A stretch of DNA of 64,000 nt from Alteromonas salexigens (lineage in GTDB: Bacteria; Pseudomonadota; Gammaproteobacteria; Enterobacterales; Alteromonadaceae). The notes under the pieces were generated by a model that did not search any database, was not told where the DNA came from, and saw only the letters and a program-made list of their open reading frames with translations. Position numbers and translations under genes: made by a program. Of this stretch, positions 30,996 to 41,300 are shown in pieces. The DNA is taken from NCBI RefSeq assembly GCF_025628895.1, contig NZ_JAOTJC010000002.1, forward strand, positions 1 through 64,000, given 5' to 3'. How positions within the stretch are numbered: position 1 is the first letter of the stretch; every line of letters starts with the position of its first letter.

Positions 30996-32501
30996 ATGGC
31001 AGAAATAGAGTTAAAGTTTGTTACCCAGCAAAGTGTCACTGCGCCTTTCAAAGACAAGGTGCTTCCTGAACTTAAGCGACAGGGGATGCAGGTTTCCGCA
31101 GCCCGGCAGATGCGCCTGCAAAACGATTATTACGACACCCCGGAACATGATTTTCAGGCGCGTAAAATGGGCTTTCGGGTGCGCGGCAACGATGGCGAGT
31201 TCGAACAAACCCTGAAAACTCACGGCGAAGTCAGTGGTGGCTTGCACGAGCGGGCGGAATACAATGTGCCGCTGCGCAACAGTCAGCCGGATTTGACCCT
31301 GTTCGATGACAGGATCTGGCCGGCGGGATTTGATGTAAGTTCGGTGACGGGCACCCTGACTCGTCAGTTTACCACCGACTTTAACCGCACGGCTTACGAT
31401 GTCACGGTGGAGAATACCGTGGTGGAAGTGGTGCTGGATGAGGGCGAGGTGACTACCGGCAAAGCGGATGCCCCGATTTATGAAATCGAGCTGGAGCTGA
31501 AATCAGGTGATGTCAGCGGCCTGTTTGGGATTGCCCGGGCAATTAACGATGCCCTGGCCGTACGCTTAAGTGATGTGTCGAAAGCCGCCCAGGGCTATCA
31601 GCTACTGCACGGTATCCGGCCTCAGGTTAAGCCGCTGCCTGACTTTCTGCCGCTTAGCCGTAACTGTTCCACCGAAGACGCGTTTGCTGCCGCACTGCAC
31701 TGCGCGCTGTCACACTGGCAAACCCACGAACATCTGTTTATGGCTACCGGCTCAATTAAAATGCTGGCAGAGGTGGCAAAGAGTCTGCGCCTGATGCTGC
31801 AAAGCGTATCCCTGTTTTTGCCGGTTCTGCAATGTCCGGCCATGCTGTCGCTGCACAAGCAATTGTTAAACTATGCGCAGGAATGGCTATGGCAGGATGA
31901 TCTCCAAAGCCTGCGGTATCTGTTGTCGAAAAAGAGTCTGTTTAATAAAACCCTGGCTCGCCACCCGTCCCTGATGAGTTACCTGCAAGGCCGCAAGGCC
32001 GGACTGTTGCAGGCACACGACCCGCAAGCGCTGTTTTTCGGTACGCACGGCACGGCGGTCAAACTGTCGGCCTCGGCTATCCTGAATAACCGCCCGTGGC
32101 GCAGTGATGCTCAGGGCTACGACATGCCTGTGATGGAGCATGCGAAAGGGTGGCTGTCGCAGGGCTGGCAAACCGTGCAGCAAAGCATGCCCGCCAACCG
32201 TGATATGACCGCGACCAATTACACCTCTATTGAAATTATGCTTCGGCAAACCTTGTGGAACGGCTTCTTATTGGCTGACCTGTTTGTGGAAGAACGAGGG
32301 ACCTTCCGGGCACCCTGGCTCGACTTACTGACGGGCATCGACGAACTCCGGGCCTTACTGATGCTGCGCACCACAGTGCGGGAAGCTGAGCCTGAAGGTA
32401 TGCTTGAACTGGAAAACTGGATAAATGAAAAAATGGCAAACCTGCTTAAGGTCATGGAACAAACCCGGCAGGTGGCGATGCAGGGTGATATGTACTGGTA
32501 G
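30996..32501 (+). CDS. ygiF: CYTH-CHAD inorganic triphosphatase
   Basis: 501 residues. The N-terminal CYTH domain (~1-205) begins MAEIELKF, the ExExK metal/triphosphate-binding motif, and forms a tunnel that hydrolyses inorganic tripolyphosphate in E. coli YgiF. The C-terminal CHAD domain (~225-490) is a basic helical domain that binds polyphosphate. In E. coli ygiF precedes glnE; here the next gene is an unrelated membrane regulator. Confidence 0.9.
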   Translation: MAEIELKFVTQQSVTAPFKDKVLPELKRQGMQVSAARQMRLQNDYYDTPEHDFQARKMGFRVRGNDGEFEQTLKTHGEVSGGLHERAEYNVPLRNSQPDLTLFDDRIWPAGFDVSSVTGTLTRQFTTDFNRTAYDVTVENTVVEVVLDEGEVTTGKADAPIYEIELELKSGDVSGLFGIARAINDALAVRLSDVSKAAQGYQLLHGIRPQVKPLPDFLPLSRNCSTEDAFAAALHCALSHWQTHEHLFMATGSIKMLAEVAKSLRLMLQSVSLFLPVLQCPAMLSLHKQLLNYAQEWLWQDDLQSLRYLLSKKSLFNKTLARHPSLMSYLQGRKAGLLQAHDPQALFFGTHGTAVKLSASAILNNRPWRSDAQGYDMPVMEHAKGWLSQGWQTVQQSMPANRDMTATNYTSIEIMLRQTLWNGFLLADLFVEERGTFRAPWLDLLTGIDELRALLMLRTTVREAEPEGMLELENWINEKMANLLKVMEQTRQVAMQGDMYW

Positions 32502-32540
32502 ATTGAATCATCAATTAGGACAACATAGGAACGCACACGG

Positions 32541-33653
32541 ATGGTTCACTACACACTGTTCATTTGCACCACCCTGTATGTGGTGGTGCTGATTCGGTTT
32601 TGGGTCTGTCATGAGCAGCTGCCCGGGCGCAGGTGGTTATTAGTGGCGGGGCTGTTATGGCCTCTGCTGTTAGCCGATGAGTGGCTCAGGTATCATCAGC
32701 TCAGCGAACTGGCATGGCTGCTGGGACTGAGCGATTTTATCGCGCCGCTGGTGATGGCATGCGGTTACCGCGCAACCAAGCTGCTGGTACTGGCGCGGCC
32801 GGTAAGTCAACGTGCCAGATTGTGGATCCCGGCATGGATAACTGTGTTACTCCAGGCGGCCACCATTTTCATACCTCTTGAAGCACGGCAAGGCTGGCTG
32901 GACACCTCACCGGTGGGACAACCATTGAGCTGGTGGCCGGTGTATATGGTAAATATGGCCAGTGGTTTCGCTGTGTTGTTGTACGGCATTCTGATGACCG
33001 AACTGGTGCAGCAGTACCATCATTATCTGAATCATCAGGTCGTGGACACTCACCGCTACCGCATACGCGGCCTGACAACAGCCGCAGGCTTAAGTGTCGG
33101 GCTGGCATTTGTCAGTATTCTGGTGGTCACCGCGGCCGCTTTCGGCTTTTTGCCGCTGGCTAACTGGCAAACCCTGAATCATCTGGTGATGGCAGGGGGG
33201 TCAATCGGGGTATTGTTTAGTCTGACGGCCTCGCATGTATCCTCTCCGAGTCCCCTTGATTATACGGTGCTGGAAGCCAGTGAGGCTGATCAACATGCCA
33301 TGCGCGCTGCGCTGGCAAAAGCCGAGCGCACCATTATTGAAGATAAACTCTATAAGCCATTAGGCCTTACCCTGCGTCAGTTTTGTCAGGCGGCAGACGT
33401 GGATCCGACTATGCTGGCGGTGGCACTGCGGGTGCAGCAGCAAAAAAGCTTTCGCGCGTGGGTGTTTCACTACCGCTTCGAATATGCCAAAAAAGTGTTG
33501 TTGCGCTCAGATATCCGTCTGTCTCGAGTGACAAGGCGATTAGGCATCGATAAAGACCAACGGCTCTGTGATGCGCTGGCCCGGCATTTACAGGATCCTG
33601 ACCCGGGTCGCAGCCCGCAGGCAACGAGCACTACCAAGGCGGTGGCCGAGTAA
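32541..33653 (+). CDS. Membrane-anchored AraC-like transcriptional regulator
   Basis: 370 residues in two parts. Seven hydrophobic segments (about 3-22, 32-48, 57-76, 93-112, 132-151, 178-204 and 212-232) form a membrane sensor-like region with Trp-rich ends. Residues ~262-345 resemble an AraC/XylS DNA-binding domain: a first helix-turn-helix at ~276-300 (LTLRQFCQAADVDPTMLAVAL), then the linker helix FRAWVFHYRFEYAKKVLL with the typical R...E.AK..L pattern, and a shortened, degenerate second helix-turn-helix (~323-350, RLSRVTRRLGIDKDQRLCDAL). Seven-helix AraC regulators exist in several bacterial groups, but the ligand is unknown. It starts 39 bases after ygiF, possibly in one transcript, and converges on mutH. 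Function is inferred from architecture only. Confidence 0.7.
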   Translation: MVHYTLFICTTLYVVVLIRFWVCHEQLPGRRWLLVAGLLWPLLLADEWLRYHQLSELAWLLGLSDFIAPLVMACGYRATKLLVLARPVSQRARLWIPAWITVLLQAATIFIPLEARQGWLDTSPVGQPLSWWPVYMVNMASGFAVLLYGILMTELVQQYHHYLNHQVVDTHRYRIRGLTTAAGLSVGLAFVSILVVTAAAFGFLPLANWQTLNHLVMAGGSIGVLFSLTASHVSSPSPLDYTVLEASEADQHAMRAALAKAERTIIEDKLYKPLGLTLRQFCQAADVDPTMLAVALRVQQQKSFRAWVFHYRFEYAKKVLLRSDIRLSRVTRRLGIDKDQRLCDALARHLQDPDPGRSPQATSTTKAVAE

Positions 33654-33672
33654 GTCTTCGTTCAGTGCGGTG

Positions 33673-34347
33673 TTATCCGAACATCCGCGCCAGAATGGCT
33701 TCGGTGAAAGACTTGCGCAGATAAAAGCCGCGCGGGCGGGTCTGGATGCGCTCGCCATCTTCATTTAAGGCGTCTGTGAGCACTTTGCCGCTGGCGGCCT
33801 TGGGACGGATATGCAACGCATTGCCCTGACGCGCGGTGATAGCCTCCACCTTGCCCAGCGCGATCATTTCAGTCAGCTCTTCCCAGTCCTGTCGTAGTTC
33901 CAGATCTTCTGCTGCGTCGGGCGACCACAAAAAACCGCTGGCCACCCGGCGATCAGCCAGCGGGATCTGCCGGTCGCCTTCCAGGGGGAGCCACAACACC
34001 TGTTGCAGTTTATTGCGCACGTTTGACGTTTCCCAGGTTACCCCGGTTTGCCCGGCCAGCGGCGCATAGCACACATAGGTGGTTTCCAGCGGGCGGAAGG
34101 CCGCATCAATGGGGATAGTTTTCAGTTCTATACCCAATTCAGGAAAATCCTGTTGCGGTTTAGAGCCGGCGGTGGCGCCCAGCCACTTTTCAATCAGCAT
34201 CCCCGGCCAGCCTTTGTGACGCTGCAGGTTAGCCGGAATGGCCACGTTTGCGAGGCTGGCTAATTCCCCCAGAGACAGCCCGGCTATGGCCTGGCAGCGT
34301 GCCAGCAAGTCGTCGGCAGAGGTAGGCGGCGTGTGAGGGGGCTGCAT
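33673..34347 (-). CDS. mutH: DNA mismatch repair endonuclease MutH
   Basis: MutH nicks the unmethylated strand at hemimethylated GATC when activated by MutS-MutL, so its presence implies Dam-directed repair in this organism. 224 residues. Catalytic residues E53 (LIEKWLG), D67, E74 and K76 ([11 protein letters not shown]) match E56, D70, E77 and K79 of E. coli with a constant offset of three. It is divergent from rppH-ptsP, the usual neighbours in this group. Confidence 0.96.
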   Translation of the reverse strand: MQPPHTPPTSADDLLARCQAIAGLSLGELASLANVAIPANLQRHKGWPGMLIEKWLGATAGSKPQQDFPELGIELKTIPIDAAFRPLETTYVCYAPLAGQTGVTWETSNVRNKLQQVLWLPLEGDRQIPLADRRVASGFLWSPDAAEDLELRQDWEELTEMIALGKVEAITARQGNALHIRPKAASGKVLTDALNEDGERIQTRPRGFYLRKSFTEAILARMFG

Positions 34348-34452
34348 AAGTCACCTTCGTGTTTACCAATGGGTAAGTATTAATACTTTGAAAGGGCAAC
34401 AGTTTATGGTCAAATGCCAGAATAGAAAAGTTTATCGTGCCCGGGAGTCTAT

Positions 34453-34983
34453 GTGATAGATGCCGACGGATTCCGTGCGAATGTGGGCATAGTGATTTGC
34501 AACAAAATGGGTCAGGTATTTTGGGCAAGGCGTTATGGTCAGCATTCATGGCAGTTTCCTCAAGGCGGAATTGATGACGGGGAAACTGCAGAACAAGCGA
34601 TGTATCGGGAGCTCCATGAGGAAGTAGGGTTAACGCCAAAAGACGTAACCATACTCAACGTAACGCGCAACTGGTTACGATACAAACTACCTAAGCGGCT
34701 TATCCGCCAGGGTAGTAACCCGGTATGTATTGGACAAAAACAAAAGTGGTTTTTACTGCAACTGGACTGCAACGACAGTGATGTCGATGTACTGAAAACA
34801 GGCCATCCTGAATTTGACGATTGGCGTTGGGTAAGTTATTGGTATCCAATACGTAATGTGGTGTCCTTTAAGCGTGACGTGTACCGACGGGTAATGAAAG
34901 AATTCGTGGGGACCGCCATGCCAGCCGTACAACGGCAACCGCATCAGCACAACAGGCGTCAGCGAAAGCGCAGACGTATGTAG
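34453..34983 (+). CDS. rppH: RNA pyrophosphohydrolase
   Basis: RppH removes pyrophosphate from the 5' end of mRNAs and so triggers RNase E decay. 176 residues. The Nudix box at 38-60 ([20 protein letters not shown]) has catalytic glutamates E53, E56 and E57 as in E. coli. The start is GTG with GGGAG seven bases upstream, giving [12 protein letters not shown], the family start. The C terminus is basic ([12 protein letters not shown]). Only eight bases separate it from ptsP. Confidence 0.96.
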   Translation: MIDADGFRANVGIVICNKMGQVFWARRYGQHSWQFPQGGIDDGETAEQAMYRELHEEVGLTPKDVTILNVTRNWLRYKLPKRLIRQGSNPVCIGQKQKWFLLQLDCNDSDVDVLKTGHPEFDDWRWVSYWYPIRNVVSFKRDVYRRVMKEFVGTAMPAVQRQPHQHNRRQRKRRRM

Positions 34984-34991
34984 GGGGCAGG

Positions 34992-37310
34992 GTGGAACAG
35001 CAAGCCGGCAAAGGGAGTATTCTGACGACGCTAAAAAGCATCGTGCAGGAGATTACCCAAATCCCGCAGCTCGACAAGGCGCTGTTCCGCCTGGCTACCC
35101 GCGTAAAACAAACCATGCAGGTGAATTCCTGCTCCATCTACCTGGCCGACTACGACACCCAGGAATTCGTGCTTAAGGCAACTGACGGCCTGCATCCGGA
35201 TGCGGTGGAACAGGTACGCATTGGTTTCTCCGAGGGCCTGATTGGTCTGGTGGGGCAGCGTGAAGAACCGCTGAATATCGAAAACGCCCACGAGCACCCC
35301 CGCTTTAAACACTACCCTGAAGTTCACGAAGACAATTACAACGCGTTTTTAGGCACGCCGATTATCAATCAGCGCAAGGTGCTGGGCGTGATCACCATGC
35401 AGCAGCAGGACATGCGGCGCTTCAGTGAAGATGAAGAAGCGTTCTTAGTTACCCTGGCGGCCCAGCTTGCACTGGAAATTACCAATGCGGAAATTCGCGG
35501 TGCACTGTCGAATCTTTCGGCGGTAAACACCGTGCCGGCACAGAAGAACGTGCGTGGCGTCGCCGGCTCTCCGGGGCTGGCCATTGGTATTGGTTATGCC
35601 CCTGACCGCAAAATCGACCTGCGCGACTGGATGGTGCGGCATACCGACGACATCGACACCGAAATTCACCACTACCGTAAAGCCGTGGAAGTTACCCGCA
35701 GCCATGTGGATGAGTTGTCAGGGCGGCTGGATGAAAATATTCCCGACGATGTGAAGTCCATTTTTCAGCTTTATCATCACCTGCTCGATGCCAATAGTTT
35801 AGGACGGGAAGTGGAAGCCAAAATTCGCGAGGGCTGGGATGCGGCCTCGTCGCTGAAAATGGTGGTAGAAGTGTACGCCTCCCGTTTTGAGGCCATGGAC
35901 GATTCCTACATGCGCGAGCGGGCCATCGATATTATCGACCTCTCTAACCGTATCCTCACTAATATTCTGATTGAGTCCCGCGGCCACACTATCGTTGAGC
36001 GGCAGCCCACCGCAGATAGTATTCTGGTTGCCCAGGAAGTCAGCGCCACCATGCTGGCTGAATTTCCCCGGGATAAACTGAAAGGCATCTTGTCTATTCG
36101 TGGCTCGAATAACTCCCACGCGGCTATCCTCGCCCGCGCCATGGGGGTGCCTGCGGTGATGGGCTGTCAGAACGTGTCGCCGGGTTTGGTAGAAGACAAG
36201 GAAATTCTGCTGGATGGGTATTCCGGCGAAGTGGTGGTTTCCCCGGAACGTAATATCCGCAATGAGTTTATTCATCTGATTGAAGAAGAAGAGGCCATTT
36301 CCGAGCGGATTAATGCCGACAGTGACAAGCCCTGTGAAACCTCTGATGGTTGCCGGATCGCCCTGTATATGAACGCTGGCCTGTCTGCCGAAATCGAATT
36401 GCACGCCGGCGCCTGTGGCGACGGTATCGGGCTGTACCGAACCGAAATACCCTTTATGTTACGGGAGCGGTTCCCCTCCGAGCAGGAGCAAGTTCAAATT
36501 TACCGCCAGGTGCTGGAGTCGGCGCCTACACTGCCAATTACCATGCGCACGCTGGATGTGGGCGGCGACAAGCCGCTGCCTTATTTTCCGATTAACGAGG
36601 AAAACCCCTTTCTTGGCTGGCGGGGGATTCGCCTGACCCTGGATCATCCGGAAATTTTCCTGGTACAAATTCGTGCCATGCTACGGGCCAGTATCGGGCT
36701 GGGGAACTTGCAGATGATGTTGCCCATGATCTCCTCAGTGGGCGAAGTGCAGGAGGCGCGCCGGCTCATAGAGCAGGCTTTTTATGAAATCAGTGACGAA
36801 ATCCGGGGCACAGACCAAACCCTCATCCGGCCCAAGCTTGGGATCATGCTGGAAGTGCCTTCGGTGCTGTACCTGCTGCCTCAACTGGCGCGCTACGTCG
36901 ATTTCTTCTCGGTAGGCAGCAACGATTTAACACAATACCTGCTGGCGGTGGATCGTAATAATACCCGGGTAGCCAGCCTCTACAATGCCTACCACCCGGC
37001 GGTACTCAGCGCCTTGTACGATATTGTGCAGCAGGCTAACAAAGCAGAGGTGCCGGTGACCGTGTGCGGAGAAATTGCCGGCGAACCCGGTGGCGCCATT
37101 CTGTTGATGGGCATGGGCTATCGTAAGCTGAGTATGAACGCGTTTAATATACGCAAAATAAACTGGCTGATCCGCAATGTCAGTCTGGAGGAAAGTAAAG
37201 GTCTGCTGGCCTGTGCGCTCACCGCCCATTCGCAGGACGATGTGTTCAGACATATCAATCAATACCTTGAACGCAAAGGTCTGGGTGGCCTCATCCGCGC
37301 CGGCGCCTGA
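34992..37310 (+). CDS. ptsP: Phosphoenolpyruvate-protein phosphotransferase PtsP (EI-Ntr)
   Basis: First enzyme of the nitrogen PTS: it takes phosphate from PEP and passes it to NPr, and senses nitrogen status through its GAF domain. 772 residues. The GAF domain spans ~15-165, the linker/HPr-binding domain ~175-300, the phosphohistidine domain has H376 (SNNSHAAILARAMGVPAVMG), and the PEP-binding TIM barrel ends with C692 (VTVCGEIAGEPG). The start is GTG after a G-rich ribosome site. It is cotranscribed with rppH. The downstream lgt-thyA genes, adjacent in many gammaproteobacteria, are separated here by a PAS receptor gene. Confidence 0.96.
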   Translation: MEQQAGKGSILTTLKSIVQEITQIPQLDKALFRLATRVKQTMQVNSCSIYLADYDTQEFVLKATDGLHPDAVEQVRIGFSEGLIGLVGQREEPLNIENAHEHPRFKHYPEVHEDNYNAFLGTPIINQRKVLGVITMQQQDMRRFSEDEEAFLVTLAAQLALEITNAEIRGALSNLSAVNTVPAQKNVRGVAGSPGLAIGIGYAPDRKIDLRDWMVRHTDDIDTEIHHYRKAVEVTRSHVDELSGRLDENIPDDVKSIFQLYHHLLDANSLGREVEAKIREGWDAASSLKMVVEVYASRFEAMDDSYMRERAIDIIDLSNRILTNILIESRGHTIVERQPTADSILVAQEVSATMLAEFPRDKLKGILSIRGSNNSHAAILARAMGVPAVMGCQNVSPGLVEDKEILLDGYSGEVVVSPERNIRNEFIHLIEEEEAISERINADSDKPCETSDGCRIALYMNAGLSAEIELHAGACGDGIGLYRTEIPFMLRERFPSEQEQVQIYRQVLESAPTLPITMRTLDVGGDKPLPYFPINEENPFLGWRGIRLTLDHPEIFLVQIRAMLRASIGLGNLQMMLPMISSVGEVQEARRLIEQAFYEISDEIRGTDQTLIRPKLGIMLEVPSVLYLLPQLARYVDFFSVGSNDLTQYLLAVDRNNTRVASLYNAYHPAVLSALYDIVQQANKAEVPVTVCGEIAGEPGGAILLMGMGYRKLSMNAFNIRKINWLIRNVSLEESKGLLACALTAHSQDDVFRHINQYLERKGLGGLIRAGA

Positions 37311-37460
37311 GTTTCTGTTCAACAAGCTTGGTTGAAAATTGTTCAAGGGGCCAACCTGCCCGCCGATAACAGCGAATCTTAATTAAAGTGCTGCCCTGCC
37401 TTGTTGGTTGCCCCGGGTGTGCTATAAGAATACTTGCCGATTATGAAAGGGAGAGTCGTA

Positions 37461-38753
37461 ATGCTGTTTTCACGCAGGAAGCTGGACATTGAGCCGGTGA
37501 AGGATCCACTCACCAAAGAGCGTCTGGAAAACTTCAGTGCCATTGTCGCCAATATGGGAATGATTGCCTTTAGTCTGGATGGCGAGGTGCTGGATGTAAA
37601 CGAGGCCTTTCTTGAAGCGGTAGGTTACACCCGGGATGAAGTGCTGGGCACACACCATAAGCAGTTTTGCCCGCCAAGTCTGGTGGCCTCCACCGCATAT
37701 CAACAGTTCTGGCGCGACCTCGCCGCCGGTAAGTCATTCAGCGGCCAGTTCCAGCGGGTCAATAAACGGGGTGACACGCTCTGGCTGGAAGCGACCTACT
37801 TTCCGGTAATAGATGACCATGGCAAGGTGTTACGGGTAGTCAAACTGGCGACTGATATCACCCAAAAACACGTAAAGGCAACCGATAACCAGGCGCTGCT
37901 GGCCGCATTGGATCAGTCCATGGCAGTGATTTCCTTTACCACAGACGGTCATGTTCTGGATGCGAACGAAAACTTTCTGACCACCATGAAAGTCTCACTG
38001 AATGAGATCAAAGGTAAACACCACCGTAAGTTCTGCAGTGATGAGTTTTATCGTGAAAACCCGCAATTCTGGCAACAGCTTGCCAGCGGCGATTTCCAGA
38101 CCGGCCGATATCAACGCGTTAATGGCGAGGGTAAAACGGTGTGGCTGGAAGCGACCTATAACCCGGTCCGGGATGAGACCGGAAAGGTCACCAAGGTTAT
38201 AAAGTTCGCCACAGATATCACCTCCCGGGTGGAGGCTGCGCAACATGCGATCCAGATGGCGACAGATACCTCGGTGACGTCTGCGAAAAATACCGAAGAC
38301 GCCATCGGGTCACTGAACACGGCAGAATCTATTTCTGACGCCATTCGCGAACAGGTCACCCAGGCCAACACCAGCAGCGAAAAGCTCGCTGCTCAGTCTG
38401 CCGATATCCGCAACATCGTCGGCACCATCCGCAGCATTGCCGAACAGACGAATTTGCTGGCCCTGAATGCTGCCATCGAAGCGGCGCGGGCCGGTGAAGC
38501 CGGGCGTGGGTTCGCGGTGGTTGCCGATGAAGTGCGCACACTGGCGGGAAGAGCCAGTTCGGCCACCGAAGACATAGAAGATGTGGTGGCCATCAACGCG
38601 CAGCTTATCGACAATATACATATCCAAATGGAGGATATCGATAAGAGTGCATCCGACGGTCAGCAAGCGGTCTCGTCGGTGTCAGCCAGCGTTGAACAGG
38701 TGAAACACGGCGTGAATAAACTCGTCAACGCGGTGAAGCAGCTTATTCAGTAA
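37461..38753 (+). CDS. Soluble PAS-PAS methyl-accepting-type signal transducer (BdlA-like layout)
   Basis: 430 residues from the ATG at 37461 (GGGAGAG upstream); an upstream ATG at 37434 has no ribosome site. Two PAS domains of the same type (about 25-140 and 147-262) each end in a near-identical VVKLATDIT / VIKFATDIT, so the second looks like an internal duplication. The remainder is a short MCP signalling domain whose hairpin tip reads [19 protein letters not shown] and [15 protein letters not shown]. There is no membrane helix, so it is cytoplasmic. This architecture is that of Pseudomonas BdlA, which links redox or nutrient cues to c-di-GMP and biofilm dispersal; equivalent function is inferred. 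FAD binding (as in Aer) is possible but unproven. Confidence 0.85.
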   Translation: MLFSRRKLDIEPVKDPLTKERLENFSAIVANMGMIAFSLDGEVLDVNEAFLEAVGYTRDEVLGTHHKQFCPPSLVASTAYQQFWRDLAAGKSFSGQFQRVNKRGDTLWLEATYFPVIDDHGKVLRVVKLATDITQKHVKATDNQALLAALDQSMAVISFTTDGHVLDANENFLTTMKVSLNEIKGKHHRKFCSDEFYRENPQFWQQLASGDFQTGRYQRVNGEGKTVWLEATYNPVRDETGKVTKVIKFATDITSRVEAAQHAIQMATDTSVTSAKNTEDAIGSLNTAESISDAIREQVTQANTSSEKLAAQSADIRNIVGTIRSIAEQTNLLALNAAIEAARAGEAGRGFAVVADEVRTLAGRASSATEDIEDVVAINAQLIDNIHIQMEDIDKSASDGQQAVSSVSASVEQVKHGVNKLVNAVKQLIQ

Positions 38754-38823
38754 TCCACAGCGAAAGTCGATTATTTGCCGGTAGCTTTGTGGTACGCTAC
38801 GGGCAAATAATAAGGACGCGCTA

Positions 38824-39630
38824 ATGGAACCCATCACAATCATTTTCCTCAGCTGCCTGGCTTTGGGAACGGTTGTCGGCTTGCTTGCCGGCATGCTGGG
38901 GATTGGCGGTGGCCTCATCATTGTGCCGGTACTGTCCTATCTGTTGATACATCTGCTCCCTCTGTCAGCAGACATCGTTATGCCGGTGGCTGTGGCCACC
39001 TCCTTATCGACCATCATTTTTACCGGTAGCTCCTCTGCACTGGCCCACTATCGGCTGGGAAATCTGAAAAAAGAACTGGTTGTTACCACTGGCGTGGCCA
39101 TCGCCCTTGGGGCGATAATCGGCGCGCAGGTCGCCAGCAGTATTTCCGGTTTGTTACTGAAAAATATTTTTGCCGTACTGGTTATCTTAATTGCGGCGCA
39201 GATGATATTTAATAAACGGGAAGCCTCCCGGTTTCCCGCCAACCGGCCCATTCTGGCAATAGTGGGGTTATTTACCGGGGTGATCAGCGCGCTGATGGGC
39301 ATTGGCGGCGGCGCATTACTGGTGCCCTTGCTGATATTTTTCCAGGTTAATATGCGCCATGCCATAGGCTGTGCAGCCATTAGTGGCCTGTTTATTGCGT
39401 TATTTGGTACCGCCAGCTTCGTGCTGGCCGGTTGGGGTAACCCGGCACTGCCGGAAGGCGCGGTAGGCTATGTTTATTTGCCTGCCACCTTTGGTATTGT
39501 AGCAACTTCTATATTTACCGCGAACTGGGGGGCCAAACTTGGCCAGAAAACCAATACGCGGGTGTTAAAGTGGATACTGGCTGCCCTGCTGGTAGTGGTG
39601 AGTATCCGTATGATTTCAGGATTGGAATAG
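38824..39630 (+). CDS. TauE/SafE (TSUP) family membrane permease
   Basis: 268 residues with about eight membrane helices in two homologous halves; each half has the glycine motif GMLGIGGGLIIVPVL (~25-40) or LMGIGGGALLVPLL (~155-170). The family exports or imports sulfite, sulfoacetate and related anions; the substrate cannot be told from sequence. AAGGA precedes the ATG. The stop lies three bases before lgt, the regular position of this gene in ptsP-TSUP-lgt-thyA clusters. Confidence 0.9.
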   Translation: MEPITIIFLSCLALGTVVGLLAGMLGIGGGLIIVPVLSYLLIHLLPLSADIVMPVAVATSLSTIIFTGSSSALAHYRLGNLKKELVVTTGVAIALGAIIGAQVASSISGLLLKNIFAVLVILIAAQMIFNKREASRFPANRPILAIVGLFTGVISALMGIGGGALLVPLLIFFQVNMRHAIGCAAISGLFIALFGTASFVLAGWGNPALPEGAVGYVYLPATFGIVATSIFTANWGAKLGQKTNTRVLKWILAALLVVVSIRMISGLE

Positions 39631-39633
39631 TTC

Positions 39634-40440
39634 ATGACAGACAGCAGTTATCTGGTTTTTCCCAGTATCGACCCGGTGATATTCAGTCTCGGGCCACTGA
39701 GCGTGCGTTGGTACGGTTTGATGTATCTGGTGGGGTTCATCGCCGCCTATTTACTGGCCCATAAGCGGCTGGAAAACACCAACTGGAGTAAGGATCAGCT
39801 AAGCGACCTGCTGTTCTGGGGCTTTGTGGGGGTGATTGTCGGTGGCCGTCTGGGGTATGTGCTCTTCTACCAGTTTGGTATGTTTCTGGATAATCCGCTG
39901 TACCTGTTTAAAATCTGGAGCGGCGGCATGTCGTTTCATGGTGGCCTGCTGGGCGTCATTGCCGCGCTGTACTGGCAGTCAAAGCGCATGCAAGCCCGCT
40001 TTCTGGAAGTGGGCGACTTTGTTGCGCCCTTGGTACCCATAGGTCTGGGGGCCGGCCGCATTGGTAACTTTTTGAATGCGGAGCTGTGGGGACGCACCAC
40101 CGACGTTCCCTGGGCGATTATCTTTCCCGGCGCCGGTGGCGAGCCCCGTCACCCCTCTCAGCTGTATGAGTTTGCGCTGGAAGGGGTAGTCTTATTTGCC
40201 ATCTTATGGTTATATTCAGCTAAGCCCCGTCCGGTGGGAGCGGTGAGTGGTCTGTTCCTGCTAGGCTATGGTTGCTTCCGGTTCATTGTGGAGTATTTCC
40301 GCGAGCCCGATGCCCATATCGGCCTTTATCAAATGGGGTTGAGCCAGGGGCAGCTACTGTGTCTACCCATGATTGCACTGGGCATTTGGCTGCTGGTGCG
40401 TGCTTACCGAAGCACCCCTGCTGCCACTAAAAAACAATAA
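39634..40440 (+). CDS. lgt: Phosphatidylglycerol-prolipoprotein diacylglyceryl transferase
   Basis: First enzyme of lipoprotein maturation: it transfers diacylglycerol to the lipobox cysteine in the inner membrane. 268 residues and about seven helices. The Lgt signature [14 protein letters not shown] lies near 145-158, and the catalytic-region HGGLLG at ~105. It would act on the lipoproteins in this window (S9 peptidase, NlpD, the 76-residue lipoprotein and the PrsT-like protein). Confidence 0.97.
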   Translation: MTDSSYLVFPSIDPVIFSLGPLSVRWYGLMYLVGFIAAYLLAHKRLENTNWSKDQLSDLLFWGFVGVIVGGRLGYVLFYQFGMFLDNPLYLFKIWSGGMSFHGGLLGVIAALYWQSKRMQARFLEVGDFVAPLVPIGLGAGRIGNFLNAELWGRTTDVPWAIIFPGAGGEPRHPSQLYEFALEGVVLFAILWLYSAKPRPVGAVSGLFLLGYGCFRFIVEYFREPDAHIGLYQMGLSQGQLLCLPMIALGIWLLVRAYRSTPAATKKQ

Positions 40441-40457
40441 CAAGAAAGATTTCCAGT

Positions 40458-41291
40458 ATGAAAGAATACTTGCAACTGATGCAACATGTCCGTGACAACG
40501 GCGTGAAGAAAGAAGATCGCACCGGTACCGGCACCCTGAGTGTGTTCGGGTATCAGATGCGCTTCGATTTGGCCGCAGGCTTTCCGTTGGTCACCACCAA
40601 AAAGTGCCATCTGAAATCGATCATTCATGAGTTGCTGTGGTTTCTGAAAGGCGATACCAATATTGCCTATCTGAAGGAACATGGTGTGTCTATCTGGGAT
40701 GAATGGGCCACGGAAGATGGCGAACTGGGGCCGGTGTACGGTCACCAGTGGCGGTCATGGGATGCTGGCGACGGCTCTGTCGTGGATCAAATTGCTGAGG
40801 TGATTCAGCAAATTAAAACCAACCCTGATTCCCGGCGCTTACTGGTCAGTGCATGGAATCCCTCTGTACTGCCCGATGCTGACGACAGCCCCAAGCAGAA
40901 TGCCGCAAATGGTAAACAGGCCTTGCCGCCGTGTCACACCCTGTTTCAGTTCTATGTACTCAACGGAAAATTAAGCTGTCAGCTATATCAGCGCAGCGGG
41001 GATATTTTTCTTGGCGTGCCGTTCAATATTGCCAGCTACGCTCTGTTAACCCTGATGGTGGCGCAGGTCTGCGACCTCGAGCCGGGCGAGTTCATTCACA
41101 CCCTAGGCGATGCTCACCTGTACCTTAACCATCTGGAGCAGGTGAATACCCAGTTAGCCCGGGAGCCCTTCCCCAGGCCCACTATGAAGCTGAACCCCGA
41201 GGTGCGGGATATTTTCGGTTTTACCTACGATGACTTCACGCTGGAAGGCTATCAGTCGCACCCTCCCATTAAAGCCCCGGTTGCCGTATAG
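40458..41291 (+). CDS. thyA: Thymidylate synthase
   Basis: Converts dUMP to dTMP using methylene-tetrahydrofolate and returns dihydrofolate for FolA. 277 residues versus 264 in E. coli. The nucleophile is C159 ([12 protein letters not shown]), 13 positions later than E. coli C146. The difference is a polar insertion at about 140-153 ([15 protein letters not shown]), just before the active-site loop. [19 protein letters not shown] and the C-terminal ...APVAV are conserved. It follows lgt by 17 bases. Confidence 0.96.
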   Translation: MKEYLQLMQHVRDNGVKKEDRTGTGTLSVFGYQMRFDLAAGFPLVTTKKCHLKSIIHELLWFLKGDTNIAYLKEHGVSIWDEWATEDGELGPVYGHQWRSWDAGDGSVVDQIAEVIQQIKTNPDSRRLLVSAWNPSVLPDADDSPKQNAANGKQALPPCHTLFQFYVLNGKLSCQLYQRSGDIFLGVPFNIASYALLTLMVAQVCDLEPGEFIHTLGDAHLYLNHLEQVNTQLAREPFPRPTMKLNPEVRDIFGFTYDDFTLEGYQSHPPIKAPVAV

Positions 41292-41300
41292 GAGCTACCT

